From the NCBI GenBank assembly GCA_943736015.1, contig OX031060.1, positions 15,451,501-15,515,500 of the forward strand: 64,000 bases of DNA, given 5' to 3'. This document shows positions 1 to 15,400 of the stretch, in pieces (the stretch's first letter is position 1; each line of letters begins with the position of its first letter). The DNA comes from Tridacna crocea (lineage: Eukaryota; Mollusca; Bivalvia; Cardiida; Cardiidae). A program made the translations under genes and the position numbers. A model generated the notes under the pieces. That model had not been told where the DNA came from. It did not search any database and was given only the letters and a program-made list of their open reading frames with translations.

Positions 1-1
1 A

Positions 2-222
2 ATGTGTGGTGTCCATGGTTTTCAAGTAGAGTATAGGCAACACACTCATAAGGTTCTGAATTCAATACCCGGGAGCAGGCCTAAACTTGGGGACTGTTCA
101 TTGGCCCACACATTTGGCACAAGTACTGCGTATGAACTCGTAGTTCACAGGAAGCAGAATCATGAGAGGTTAGTGTCAGTTGTAAGAGCTTGTTTCTCAA
201 CCGATATAAGATAAACAAATAT
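2..222 (+). repeat. tRNA-derived SINE, copy 1
   Basis: A tRNA-like head with A-box-like (TTTTCAAGTAGAG) and B-box-like (GGTTCTGAATTCAATACC) segments, followed by a body ending in an A/T-rich tail. Related sequence recurs at 2085-2210 (body only) and in reverse at 18975-19205. It lies in the ASCC3 intron after exon 25. Confidence 0.55.
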
Positions 223-255
223 GTTAATTAACATTGGAAAAAACAATCCATTTAC

Positions 256-476
256 CTTGTTTTGTGGGGATTCTCTAAAGACCCTAAAGATGGCAAGTTC
301 AGCTGCTATGGTTTTCCCTGACCCTGTTGGGGCCCCTAGCAATACATTATGGTCTGTATGGTATAATACATGGAACAGCTGGGTCTGTATGGGGTTAAAA
401 TGGGTGAACTTGTACAGGGTCTCCAACATGGGGTCCATAAGGGCTGTCACTGGTAAGGGATGCAAATCAAGTAACT
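256..476 (-). CDS. ASCC3: ASCC3 exon 25, start of helicase cassette 2 (residues 1294-1367)
   Basis: It reads [20 protein letters not shown], then [16 protein letters not shown] and Walker [10 protein letters not shown], ending ESPQNK at donor AACAAG|gtaaat. In Brr2-like tandem helicases the second cassette is often regulatory, but here motif I is canonical. The next exon is not in the window. Confidence 0.96.
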
Positions 477-3400
477 CTGTAAAGATTAAAGAAAAACATT
501 TATAATTGCAGCTAGGTTATAACAGGTCCTTGCAATAGTCTTCATTTTTACTGGAACCTTTGAAATATTATAAATCCTTTATCGAACCAATTCCAATGTA
601 TCATACAATTCAAGAGTATCAAAAATACTTATGACCCTGATAAAATGGACTTCTGAAAACATTGTAGGAAAAGGAGAAAATGCTGGTAAACAGCATTTTC
701 TCCTTTTTCCACAATGATTTCTATCCTTTCACAGATTATTTCATCATTTGATCTTCATTTAGGCATCTCTTAATGCTGTGAGATTGGACTAGTTTTAATT
801 TTTGTCATTTTGAGAAGAGTTTAGATTAAAGGTCATAGTTATAGTGAGAATCAATAAAGATAATAAATGATCACTTTTCTTTATAAATAAGATACCCAAG
901 AGATCCTATAAAAGATTCAGTTAAGGTCACTTTTAATCAGTTTAACTTATTACAGTGTAATACCTGCAAGCAACTTTTTTCAATCTGCATAGAAGAGTTC
1001 CAAAGATGTTCTCCGCAAAACTGTTCAAATTACACTCTGCTTCTGTACATATATCAATATTCTTACATGTGTTTATATGTAGGATGTTCTTGTTGATTAT
1101 TCTTCACCACACAATCCTGAGTTTTAACAGCCCTAACAAGGCAGGCTGTGAGAACATGGTGGGAAAAGAAGAAAATGCTGTCAATCAACATTTTCTCCTT
1201 TTCCAAAGTTTTTTTTCCACCCTTTCCAGTACAAATCTCATCATTTGAATACCTTTTTAAAGGTTGTCTACAAATGCTTTGATTGTAAATCATTCATAAC
1301 TATTGCAGTTTTGTGAAGATTTAACTATCTAAAAAAAAATTGTGAACAAATCATCAGTTGCAAATTTGTTTCGAGAGTGAGTGAGTACAGAAAAGTCACA
1401 ACCTGTATGAGGTGGATGTCTCTCTGGTAGGATGAGATGTTGGAAAGATATTGCACACATAGACTCTGAACCAAGCCAGCGATCTGATATGGCCTTCACA
1501 TAGTATTGGACTGGTAGTGGCTCAAAAATAGGAATTGTGAACACCAGAACCAGTGGTTCTTTGCTGTGCATCTGTGCAAAGAGAGATACAATATGAAATA
1601 TAACATGTCATAACAGTGAAGAAAAAATTTTGGGTTAACCCATTACCAAACGACAATGTTTTAGGCGTGCCCAAATTGAAAGCATTTGCAGACAACAAAA
1701 TAAAAGTGAATGAATATTTGAAATTTGTTTTGTGAAGGGAAGAAAACATTGTGGGAAAAGGAGAAAATGCTGGTTACCAGCATTTTCTCCTTTTCCCACA
1801 ATGTTTTCTGAAGGCCTCTTTCTGAGGGGCGTCAAAAGTAGGAATTGTGTGGTAATGGGTTAAATCCTTTGCACAACAATCCCAACTTAACAACCCTGAG
1901 AAACAGAACTTCAGAAAACATTTTTTTCCCATTCCCCTGGGGTCTGTTCTGGAAATAGTACAGAGACTTTGTGGATTAAGGAGAAAAAGCATTTTCTTCT
2001 TTCTTAAAATATTTTTCTTCATAGTCGTGATAATATGCAAACCTTGTAAAAAAGGAAAATTAGTCAGTTCTACAAAAAGAAAGGTCCTGAGTTTGACACT
2101 TGATCAGCATGAGTACTGGTGTAGTTCCCAGGAAGCAAAATCAAGAGATCAGTATAAGCTGTACAAAACTGTTTCTCAATCGATTTAAAATAAATATGTT
2201 TATACTAAAAATTACTCGGTGTGATAATGGTATTTATTTCTTAACTCATTACTAAATGAAAAAATCTCAGACTGGTCCAAATTGAAAGCATTTGCAGACA
2301 GCAAAACAAAAGTGACAGAAAATGTAAAATTTGTAGTTGGAAGGGTAGAAAATATTGTGGGAAAAGGAGAAAATGCTTGTTATCACCATTTTCACCTTTT
2401 CCCACAGTGTTTTCTAAAGGCTTCTTTCTCAGGGTTGTCAAAAGTACGGATTGTGTGGTAATGGGTTAAAGTAACAACTAAATGGACTTGTCCAGCCTTT
2501 TTTGAGGGTTGTTTTTAACTCAGGATTGTGTGGTAAAGAGTTGATAGGTGAATGGGATAAACAACCTACCTGTTTTTTGTGTAGGAGATAATATTCTGAA
2601 TGATAGATATGGTTGTTGACAGGATCCTCCACCCAGATCCAAAATGACTCAGCTGAATTACCATGAACCTGGTAGGAAATGTATCAAAACATTGATAGTT
2701 ATTGAACAAAAGGAGAAGGTTTACTGAAAAAGTAATAGATTAAAAGCAATATTTTGTGAGAGAAAACAGATATAGGAAAAAAGAAACACTTCAAGATAAG
2801 AAATTAACTCTTTACCAAACAATCCCTGGTTTTTACAACCCTGAGACAGAAGCCTTTTAAAAACATTGTGGGAAAAGGAGAAAATGCTGGTTACCAGCAT
2901 TTTCTCCTTTTCCCACAATGTTTCCTACCCTGCTGGAAACAAATTTCAATTTTTGAGTTTCGTTTATTTTGTACTCTGCAAGTGCTCTCAATTTGGACCA
3001 GTCTAGAATTTTGTCATTTGGTAAACAGTTAAGAAATGATAATATCAATAGCACATGACTATAGTTACTTCTATCAATCCCAATATTCTCTATTCACAAT
3101 TTAAGGTTTTTGGCCCACAAAACAAAACATACATATAAAACACTATTTCTAGAGTAATATTCCCCCCCTATAAACCGCTGAAGAATTACAATCATTGAAA
3201 ATGTGAGTTAGCCAGTAATATCATATGCTATCTGCTAGTCTTGAGGTTATTACAGTGAGTAATATATCTCAGATACTTTGCCATTCAAATTGGGAAGTTT
3301 AGGATTTAGGGTGGCTAATAAGAAAACTCTGTTGATGTATAAGGACAGGGTGGGGGTTACCTTATCATCCCATTTAAACATTGGTGTAATGACCAGCCTC

Positions 3401-6400
3401 ACTCTTAGTACAGTCCTTGTGATTGGCTGAATTGTTGCCTCCAAGTCCAGCAGAGGGAGCTGGTGTACACACCTCTTTACAACTGACCCCATTTTGACAT
3501 GATGGAGCATGTGACCTGTGCCAAATAAAAAACACTCTTAAACAATTTAGCACTATTAACAATTGAAAGAGTTTCCAGGAATAATTTAGATTAAATGAGA
3601 CTGCAATATAACTATAGACTGATCTGGAAAAATTCAGATCAATGGCAAGACTACTTGTTTTGTGCAGTCTGACCTTCATCAATATTTTTACAAAAGCCAC
3701 TTTCCTATATGATCTAGAAGTTTCAGCACTGATTATCTTATCCAAATACATGTATGTACCTATTTCCTTTGCATCCATCTCTCTCAGTTTGTCCACTGTA
3801 AATTTTCTAGCTTCTATCTTGTTGATGATTTCTGTTGTAAGGACAGAAAACTGTCTCAATGGTGTCTCAAAGCCCCAAATTCTCTTGTCCACAGTCTTAC
3901 TCAAGTTCAGGAGACGGCTGGCCATGATGGGCATTCCTTTCTTCAAACAGATCTCAAACAGGGACCTCAGTATTCTAGCAGCATTCTGCAAATAGCATTT
4001 TTTTCCATGTTATTCCACTTCCATTACTGTTGATATTCCCTTTTTAAAGATTGTTGAACATTAACAGCAAAAGCTTGAAACCTGTACCCAATGACATAAG
4101 TTTGGACTAAAATGAGAGCATTTGCGGGAGAAAAAAATCAAAAGCAGATAGGATGACAATTTTTGTCTTGATGCAGTACAAAAATTTGTGGGAAAAGGAA
4201 AAAGTGCTGGTTATCAGCATTTTGTCCTTTTTCCTCAATGCTTTCAAAAGCTTCTTTTCTCGGGGTCCTTAAAAGTGTCGTAAAGGGTTAACAGGACATA
4301 TTTATATTTTTGATGCCTATTATACCAGTAGTATTATATTGTATTAGCTTTAAATGATGTGATATCCTGATTTGCTTGTAATAATCAGTTTTCAAAAAAC
4401 AGCATACCAAGTTCTTTTTCCCCATATTTTGAATATCTTAAATAGGAGCACTGCTTACTTTCCTCTCCTTGTTTAGGTTTCACTGAGAGAATCATAGACT
4501 GAAATCCTAAAGTACTGGTGATAAATCAAATTCCTAAACTACTAGTAATTAATTAAGTTTATTGTAGTTATTACCTGTGCAACATAAGACTGGTCTGACA
4601 CCAGAGAAAAGCTGTCAGGATAATGTCTGGACACAAAGCCTTGTAACAGTATGTTCACTTTACCATAATGGTTCTCAAACCCACCTGGAACTTGCATCTC
4701 ACATACTTCATGTAGTATGTTCTCAAGTTCATCAGACTCCTCATCTCGAACCTGTACAATTATGGAACAAGTAATTTAAATTCAGGACAAATTTGAAGAA
4801 AAAAGCTTTATAAACACATCCACCATCTAAAAATAAAATATGTGTGACACCTCTTTCAAGAGTTCTTCTTATCATGTAGACTAAAAACAACCCAAGAAAT
4901 CGGCACTACCTCATGTTATGCAAGCATGATATTGACTTATGGTGTGATCATATAAATGTATTAGCTGGAAGTCATCATGCAATCTGGTATAAAGTTCTTT
5001 ATTTCAGAGTAGTCGTTAGTGTGCACAACAAACATCTGCTCTTGAGCTCTACTGCTATAGAGACATTGAGCAAAACCCCATACCTGAACACACATTTTTG
5101 AAAATGTATGCACACTTTCTGAAAATCTGTCAGACACATGATCATAAATTCAGGAGACTTATTTTTGACCAATAGAACTTGAGATTCATTTGTCACATTT
5201 TCTCACTTTTTCACACCGTTTTTCTTCCCTTCCAGATATATAAATCTTATCAGTTTGTCAAAGTTTCAGATTTTTCCTGCAAAAGCCATCTACAGGTACA
5301 GAACAGAACAGAACAACATTTTATTTGACGTGTACACAGTACATAGTCATGTTTACATCAAAAGGCACATAAATTCTAAGGTCACCGTCTCTTGCTCTCT
5401 CTCTCATCCTTTCCTCTATCTCCCTCACTTTCGCTCCCTCGCACGCTCTCTCTTTCTTTCACTCTGTTCAAGTTATGTAAACTGTATTGAACAAAATATA
5501 TGCTATTTTAATAATTACAACAAGTATAAGGAATCAACTGAGGATGATAATATATGAATAAAGTGTATCAGTCTGTAAACCTTGTTTGGAGAAAGAAAAA
5601 AATATAATGATATAGGGATGAACCAGTCTATAAATATGTCATCTAGACAAGAATAAAATTAATGACGAAAATTTAACTTTTACCTTGATTTGGTCAAATT
5701 CCTGGGCATTTGATATCAGTGCAAACACATCTGCTTCTGTCATGACAGGCTTCAAATGTTCATTAATGACCTAAAATTAATAATTCTACATTTATATAAC
5801 AGGCCACTACTTTAGCCCTTTCCCAAACGACAAACTTTTTGACTAGACCAAATTGAAAGCATTTGCAGACGACAATTCAACTCTTGCTGAAAAGATGATT
5901 TCTGTCTATGATGGGGTAGAAAACATGGTGGGAAAAGGAGAAAATGCTGGTTACCAGCATTTTCTCCTTTTCCCACAATGTTTCCTAAAGGCTACTATTC
6001 CAGACCCGTAAAAACCAGGGATTGTTTGGGAAAGGGTTAAACTTTATCCTGTTCATGTCCATGCAGAAAAAGTTTGGAAAACATCATTGGAAAAGGAACA
6101 TTGGTTGACAAAATGACAAAATGTTCGTCAAGTCAAAATGGCAAACATTTGCCACTGAAAACATAAATGTGACTCAAAAACTGAAATTTGTTTGTGGAAA
6201 AGGGTAGAAAACTTTGTAGGAAAAGGAGAAAATACTCGTTACCATTATTTTCTCCTTTTTCCTAAATGTTTTCAAATTCATTCTTTTTCAGTGTTGTAGA
6301 AGCTCAAGAATAAAGTTGTATGAGGTTAAACAGGAATGATACTGGCAAATGACAAACATTAAGTTGAATGCAAACTTTAAAGAAATTGGATAGAAACTAG

Positions 6401-9400
6401 AACTGTTACTGAATGTGACTTAATACCCCCACCATTGCTTTGACAGAAACAGGCAATTACTAGTATTTTGTACACAGATGGACACATAGACACACAGACA
6501 GGCTGATTCCAGTATACCCGCCCCCATTCATTCTGCGGGGATATAAAAAATAGCTGCTCTCTACATGTAAAACAACATTTAGCTGCTCCCTAAGTGCCAA
6601 GATACATGTGCCTCATAGAGATCATAAAGTTGACACAACCATAATTTGGAAGGGGGATGTAACAAGCTGAATCTTTACCACACAATCCCAAGTTTTAACA
6701 ACCCTGAGAAGCAGACCTTTTGAAACCATTATGGAAAGGAGAAAATGTAACCAGTATTTCCTCCTTTCCCACAATGTTTTCTAAGTTATCCAATACAAAT
6801 CCCATCATCTAAGCCATATAAATATTGTTGTCTGCAAGAACTTTTGAAGTGGACAGTTCTATAATACTGTATTTTGCAAAAGAGTTAACTCTTTACCAAA
6901 CGACAATATTTTGGACTAGTCCAAATTGAAATCATTTGCAGATGACAAAATAAATGTGAATCAAAAAATGAGGTTTGATTTGGAAAGAGTAGAAAACATT
7001 GTGGGAAAAGGAGAAAATGCTGGTTACCAGCATTTTCTCCTTTTCCCACAATGTTTTCAAAGGCTTTCTTTCTCAGGGTCGTTAAAAGTCGCGATTGTGT
7101 GGTAAAGAGTTAAGCAAACCCCAAAAATTCATGACCTACCTCCACTGTATCATATTTGATATAGAAATGGCTGGCAATCCTTCCCTGATCTGTTGACGCA
7201 AAGTACTCTGTCCTCTCGTCAAATCTCACCATCCGAGCCTTGTCCAGCTTTCGTCCAGCTATAAATATCAGCTCTCTCCTGTACTCAGTCAGTGTTGGAT
7301 CCATCTAAAAAGTCGTATCTTATAATGTTTACTCTTTCTTGTCATAAAACTTTGAGCTTTTCCAACTTAATAGCAATTTGGAAACACAAAACTAAATGTC
7401 CCTTAACTCATATGATGCTTTCTTGTCCAAGGTAACCAACATTTTCTCTATTTTTCACAATATTTTCTTCCCCTTTATATAGAAGCCATTTCAGCCATAC
7501 ATCATCTACAAATGCTTGTCCTTTGGACAAATCTTAAATCTTGTCATTCGGTAATGGATCAACTCCTCTGACTCGTGCTAACCTGGCTTGAAAATTCTCT
7601 GCAGTTAGCGTAATTGATTCCTTTAACCCACCAAACAATGAAATTTAAGACTAGTCCAAGCATTTGCAGACTAGATTCAATGTAGCTCAGATAATGGAAT
7701 TTATTAATGACAGAGACAAATGTTTGTTAACATCATTTTCTCCTTCTACTACAATGTTTTTAAATGTTTTCTCCTTCATTATCAATCAGGATTGTGTTTT
7801 GAAAATATAAAACATCTGAGACTACATTCGATATTTCACAATCTTAATTTTTGTTCTCTGGTATATAGACAATAATTATAAAGCACAAACTAATCGAGAC
7901 TTCGAGTTCTTACCTCAACACTTTTATAGGGTACACCATATGCAAGCGGGTTACAGGTAAGTCTCACAAACAGGTAGGTATAACTTAACCATTTGACAGC
8001 TTCCTCAACATTTGTCACTGTTCCTAGTGCAATCTGTAAATGCAGAAAAAATAATATCACAACATTTAGGTTTCTTATATGTATGCATTATTCCGATATG
8101 ATGATGCTGGTTTGGGCTATTAATATCTAAATTCTTGATTTAAACCTTTACCAAACGACAAAATTTTGGACCGGTCCAAATTGAGAGCACTTGCAGATGA
8201 CAAAATAAATGAACTCAACAAATGAAATTTGTTTCTAGCAGGTAGAAAACATTGTGGGAAAAGGAGAAAATGCTTTTCTCCTTTTCCCACTATGTTTTAA
8301 AGGGCTTCTTTCTCAGATTTGTTAAAAATTGGGATTATGTGATTCTTTCTTCTAATTCAATACATCTTGTCTGCCATCATTTGAAATTTAGCAACTATTT
8401 GAGAAACCACCATAATGGTTGTATTGGTGAAAAACACAAATTAATTGGTGGGCAAAAATTTCATTTACAAATGCATAAAATGAAATACTATGCTACTAAT
8501 ATCAAAAGTACTTTCTCAGACATTAAAATTTTATCGCTGTTCAAGTGAAAGCATTTGCAGATGATAAAGTGTACAAAAATAAAAGATTTTGTCTTTTTAA
8601 GGATGAAAGAATTGTGAACCAAGGAGAATATGCTGGTAACCAGCATTTTCTCTATTTCCCACAATGCTTTCCAAAGTCTTCTTTGTGATTGTAAAAAAAA
8701 AACAAGAGGTTGTTTAGTAAGCCCTAAACAATTAACTCTTCCCCACAAAATCCTGACTTTTAATGACACCGAGAAAGAAGCCTTTTGAAAACATTGTAGG
8801 AGGAGGAGAAGATGGTGGTAACCAGCATTTTCTCCTTTTCCCATGTTTTCTACCCTGCTGGAAACAAATTTCACTTTTTGAGTATCCTTTTTTTTGGTGT
8901 CTGCATTTTCTCTATTTTCCATAATGCTTTCTAAATTCTTCTTTGCGATTATAAAGAAACATGAGGTTGCTTAGTAAGGACAAAACAATTAAATCAGTAA
9001 AAGCTACCTCAGCATTCAAGTTGTCAGTCAGACTGTTGATAAACTGGCTTTCTATTGGATTCTGGCGTGTCATCAAAGACAGGTAGTGAGCCAGCTTATC
9101 ATGTGTTGTAATAATGGTACCCTGCCCAAAGGTATCGTACTGGGGCCGTCCTGCACGCCCAAATATCTGCATCACATCTAAAATACCCAGGTCAACAAAT
9201 GATCCCTTTTTGGCATCATAAATTTGGGTGCCCTAAAAAGTAATGATAAAACAGCTTAAGTAAACTGTACACTAATTTAAAAAGCTTGCAAATAAACTCT
9301 ATATACAATTACACTTTTCAATTAACTCATTACCACATGATCCCTACTTTTAACAACCTCTAGAAAGAAGCCTTTTGAAAACATTGTGGAAAAAGGAGAA

Positions 9401-12400
9401 AATGCTGGTAACCAGCATTTTCTCCTTTTCCCACAATGTTTTCAAAGATATTTAAGACAAATTCCATCATTTGAGCTATGTTTAAATTGTCATCTGTGAA
9501 TGCTTTCATTTTTGACAAGTCTATTATTTGCTTATGTGATAAAGAGTTAAGCCATGTAATAGTTCACTGGCATCATGAATTCAGGTGCCCCAAAAAACAA
9601 TAGGCGTTTTATAAAATTCAAATAAACGTATGAACATAAAAAATCCACTCTACAACAATTGGTATGGATGAATCCAATAAACATTGAATCATTTATTCTT
9701 GTACCAATAAATCCCATTTAAAGATCCTGACAAGGGAATTTTTGAAACATAGTGGGAAAAGAGGAAATGCTGATCACCCATAATCTTGTTATGGCCTTTC
9801 AAAGACAAACCAAGTTATTCAAACTTAACCCTTTCCCAAACAATCCCTGGTTTTTACGGGTCTAGGGTAGTAGCCTTTTGAAAACATTGGGGGAAAGGGA
9901 GAAATGCTGGTAACCAGCATTTTCTCCTTTTCCCACAATGTTTTCAACCCTTTCCAGAACAATCTTCAGAACTTTAGTCACGTTCAATTTGTCGTCTGCA
10001 AATGCTTTGAATTTTGACCAGTCTTAAGTTTTGTTGTTTGGTAGAGAGTTAAACATTATCCTGTTATATAAGTTAAATAAACTTTAAAGTAGTAAAAATC
10101 CAAACAATGTTATTTCAAACTTATTTTTTGAGTAAAATATCTCCTTACTGGACAGTGTGGATCCAAGATCAGACATCACATTCTGCGCAGTCTGACCCTG
10201 ATCTAGTAATATAAAGCTTACAGAGTCATGCTTAGCAGCTTAACTCATTACCAAACGATAACATTTCAGGTTTTTCCAAATCAAAAGCATTTGCAGACCA
10301 CAAAATAAAAGTGACAGAAAATTTAAAATTTGTTTAGTGACAGATAGAGAATATTGTGGGAAAAGGAGAAAATGCTGGTTACCAGCATTTTCTCCTTTTC
10401 CCACAATGTTTTCTAAAGGCTTCTTTCTCAAGGTCGTCAAAAGTAGGGATTGTGTGGTAATGGATTAAGGGTTAACATGACACCCTTGGAAAATATTAAC
10501 AGCTGAGGGGCCAATGCTTTTTAAGAGCAATGGCCCGTTTTTCCACATTGCTTTTTATACTGTTGAAAATTGATGTGCCAATGGTTACAAATGTTTGTAA
10601 TTGCATATTTTGTAATATTCTATGGTAAGTCGAAAATAATCCATTACATTATTGAGCTTTAAGTTATCCCTTTCCCAAACAATCGCTGGTTTTTAAAGTC
10701 TGGAATAGTAGCCTTTCGAAAACATTGTGGGAAAAGGAGAAAATGCTGGTAACCAGCATTTTCTCCTTTTCCCACAATGTTTTCTACCCTATCATAGACA
10801 GAAATAATCTTTTCAGCAAGAGCTGAATTGTCATCTGTGAATGCTTTTAAACTGGTCTAGTCCAAAAGTTTGTCGTTTGGGAAAGGGTTAAAAAATACAG
10901 TATTTTAGCAACAGCATGTAATTTCAAGATATTACTTTCTGTTTTTTACCTTAATAATGACAGCATGAGCAGGTAAGTTTACTCCCCAAGCTAGAGTTGC
11001 TGTACAAACAAGAACTTTGATGTGTCCTGCAGCAAAATATCGCTCCACAAGGTTGCGATCTTGACGCAACATTCCAGCATGATGTATGCTAAATCCATCG
11101 GTAAACAGCTCCTTCATTTGCTTGTTTCTTGACTTCATCATCTAGTAAGTAAAGAAAAGGACAATACTGCCCATGCACATACAGTGGAACTCCGTTACAA
11201 CGAAGTCCGCTATAGCGCTGATTCCGTTATAACGCGGGTGTCCTTTGGCTCCCAAAATTTCGGGGGTTGACCATTTTCGAGTCTGATCCGAATCCACCGT
11301 TGCGCTCACAAGAATCTTCGATGTAAAAAAAAAAAAGACCTCTCGGTAAAAAAAAATCGATACCGTACACATAACATGACAATTTTTCACACCTTTACCT
11401 TGTTGATTAAATTTATCACCTATGGCTTTGCACAATTACTTTGACAAATACACGCACAGTAGGTAACAAAAGGCCCTCATCCCATAATTGTCTTTGCAAA
11501 CAATCTTGCATTATACAAACTTCACGTCAATACGTCTGTCTGCATGTAGATCGTAACGGCGATATCAGAAAATAGCCGAATGACTCTCTTTCTACCGACT
11601 ACACAGCGTGCACGTGACACGACTGGGGTACTCTTGCAACTATCATTACGATACGCAGAAGGGTTGTATCAGAAAATATAAAGCAACAGAGATATTGGCT
11701 TATTGCGTGATTGCATAGTTTTGAATGGAGGTCAGCCCATAGCCAGGTGTAAATTTTTCAGGCGAAACGGTTTAAGTGTGTACGACAAACACTTGCACTT
11801 ACAACCCTTTCGCTCGGCATTATTGGTGTGTTACGTCATACATGTACCACTAATGCAAACTTTACTGCAAACATTGTGTGGATAAACGACTGATGTGGTT
11901 TCTTTACGGATGGTAGGTTAAATTCCCCTGTGACTTTCAACATGTACGGGGGTCTTATCTCGTTTGATTATAAAAGAGATTTCTTTCGTCATTGCCGATT
12001 AGGGTTCGTTATGCAATCGTCAGCATGATTAAAAAAATATGGCGGCGACACCGTCTGCAATCCAAAACGATACCGTTTAATTTAATTTTGGAATGAATCT
12101 TACAGTAATTTAGCAAAACAGCGGCTGAATAATTCTAAAAGAAACGGTTCTTAAGGTAAAATAAGCTCTTTTACATAGTTGTAACGTTATTTGATGACAG
12201 AAACTAACTGGGAATAGTTCAGGCGTTACGTAGAAAAGAATTTAAATTGTTCAATGTCCTATAAATAATCTGTAAACGTAAATAGGCATGTCTTAGTTTT
12301 AGTATTTGGAACATTGCTATTTCATTTTTGTCAGAATAAATTTGCGATAAACTGTAATTAATAAGCCATAGTTCTGTAGTCTGGCAATGATTGGCGGATG

Positions 12401-15400
12401 GGCTGCGGGTAGTGTGTGTGTGTGGGGGGAATCAGCGTTATAAGCGTAACCCCGGATATAACGCTGTTGACAACCATGGCTCCCACCGACAGCGTTATAA
12501 CGGAGCTCCACTGTAGTTTGAAAGTTAACACACTACCACACAATCCTGGGTTTCAACGACCCTGTTGGAGAAGGCTTTTGAAAATTGTGGGAAAAGGAAA
12601 AAATGCCGGTTACCAGCACTTCCTCCTTTTTCAAAAATGTTTTCTTTCCCCATCCAAAATAAAATCATTGTTTCCGTTACAAACAAGTTGTCGTCTGCAA
12701 ATCCCTTCGTTTTTGACCAGTCTAATTTTTGTTCTTTGGTAAAGAGTTAACCCTTTACCATTCTATCCCCAGCTAATACTTTTTGTATGTGCTGTCTAAA
12801 ATTGTATTCGGTTAATTCTTTACCAAATGACAAAATTTTTGTCGAGTCAAAATTGAAAGACCTTGCAGACGACAAAATAAACTTAACTCAAAAATTGAAA
12901 CTGATTTTCTAAAAGGGTAGAAAACATTGTGGGAAAAGGAGAAAATGCTGGTAACCAATATCTTTTGCGTGTTTTCCAGTACCTTTCCCTATCATGCACA
13001 TCTGTTACCAATATTTTCAGCACTAGGAGTCACATCGACAGATAGATAGAGACAGCGTACATGAAATAGTGAGGAGTGTGAACTCACACAGTTCCCCAAA
13101 TTGGTAAGAAGATATGTATTTGCTGTTTATTAGTAATGTGAAGTCTTTAGATTTAAAATCTGTCATTTTCCTTAGATTAAACTTACCTTGTGATAAGATT
13201 AGTTAGCATAAGAGTTATGTGTACCATTTGTATACTTTATATTCAAAACCATGTTTTGTATTGTATTGTTTGATTTGTTTGTTTGTTTAGCTAAGGGTAA
13301 AGGATTTGTATGTCAGCAACTGACATAATAATCTTTTACAGGCGTAAACTGTGCTGCATAATTGTGACTAAAATTATTCATTTATTACTCATTTGTGATA
13401 TTTTACTTTTGCTACATTGTTTAACCTAGTGAAGTTTTTACATACCTTTTCAGGGTGAAGATACTCAGACACTGAAGTGATGTATTTAAAGGATAGAAAG
13501 AAACTTTCATGTAGTTGTCACTTTCCTTGAGTTTCCCAAAAATAAAGAACTCACCATTATTAACTTTAACTCTTTACCAAACAACAAAATTGTAGACATT
13601 TCGAAATTGAAAGCATTTGCAGACGACAAAATAAACATGGCTAAAGAATTGAAACTTGTTTTGGGAAAGGTAGAAAAAATTGTGGGAAAAGGAGAAAATG
13701 CTGGTTACCAGCATTTTCTCCTTTTCCCACAATTTTTCAAAATGCTTCTTTCTCACAGTCATTAAAAGTCGGGATTGTGTGGTAAAGAGTCAAAGGAAGG
13801 AAACGACCCTGCAACATGGGTGAATTTACTGCATGTCAAAGGAGCAGACCTCAAGATCCAGTCAACTTTTAGAAGAAACAGGTTTTATGGATCCAAAATT
13901 ATGTGATCACTTGCCCTGGTATAATGCATCACAGAGATGCATTAACTCTTTCCCAAATGACAAGATTTTGGACTAGCCCAAATTGAAAGCATTTGCAGAC
14001 AACAAAATAAATATGAATCAAAATTTGAAATTTGATTTTGAAAGGATAGAAAACATTGTGGGAAAAGGAGAAAATGCTGGTTACCAGCATTTTCTCCTTT
14101 TCCCACAATGTTTTGAAAAGCTTTCTATCTCAGGGTCGTTAAAAGTTGATATTGTTTGGTAAAGAGTTAAACCCCTTTTTGCCAATGGCTCATTTACACT
14201 GATACAGGTCATACTCAATACAACACCTACATTCCTCTCTGCATCCCCATACTGAGGACTCTGATCTGCCAGAAACATCTTGATGTCCCCATGGTGTTTG
14301 GCAGAATCTCTAAGAATTGATGCAGTTCTGACGGTCTCGTTTCTCGCATGTACAAACACCATGACCTGATATCCTCTTTTCACTTGATCCACCACTTCAT
14401 CGTAACACACAGTGTTAAAATCTTGAAGCTGTTGAATTCTGTTGTTTGACTTAATACCTGTGTATGGTTTAGATGAAATGAAACTTTTAATATGTTGTTT
14501 AACTGTTCTTCTTACATTCAACCCTTGGGTCCTTCTAATTTTGGAGGCTTCTGCTTTTCTGGATAGTGCAGATCAAGATCAGACTGCATCTCACATACAA
14601 AGAAGATATTTTTTTTTTTTTTTTTTTTTTTGTTAAAGATCAAAATTTATTTTGAGGTAACACCATTGGTGATATTTTCAGATGTGCACAGCCAAGAGTG
14701 AAAATATTTCTGATGGTGTTCACAAGATGAAATAAATTTCTATCTTTAACCACAAAAGCCCCAAATGTTCTATTTATTTCATGCTTTTAACCCCTTCTGG
14801 GAGGAACTTTATTTAAATCCAATACAATTCTTTTCAGTTATTCCCTGTGGCATACCCCCTCCGCATAGCAACGCATTACAATATTGCGTCAAGCAAGAAA
14901 TGTAGGGTAAATGATGTCATGCACATTTTACCTAGGCAACTAGAATGTAAAAATCGATATTTTTACAGGTCGTAACCATAAAATATCGAAAAATATTTCA
15001 CTGATATTTCTGGAATGCCAACTGGAAAGCATGAAATAATATGTGTTCTTGGACCAACACTGTTGAATGTATTGAGATAATCTACCCAAACTTTAACACC
15101 TACAGGGCTGAATTAATATAATAGACCATTTCAAATATGAAAAGAACCCCAAATACCAAATTTTCATTGTTGCTTTGACCATAATATGTAACGAAGTAGT
15201 GCAAATTGTAGATTCAAGATTTTGTGCAGTCTGATCTTGGATCTACAATGTCTACAGAAACTACTTCAATCAGTTCCAGCTGGTTATGGGTTGAACGTGA
15301 AAACTATATATTGTGAAAGAACAAGTTTTGACACATGGATACATTTTTTCAAACAAGGAACTGTTCACAATGAACAATTCTCCTTTTACTACTTTGTTTC

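Noticed and set aside
14227..14230. Exon 14 donor at GTAG|gtgttg
   Set aside because: It leaves one extra base and breaks the frame into exon 15. The donor at GGAAT|gtaggt restores frame and human-like spacing.
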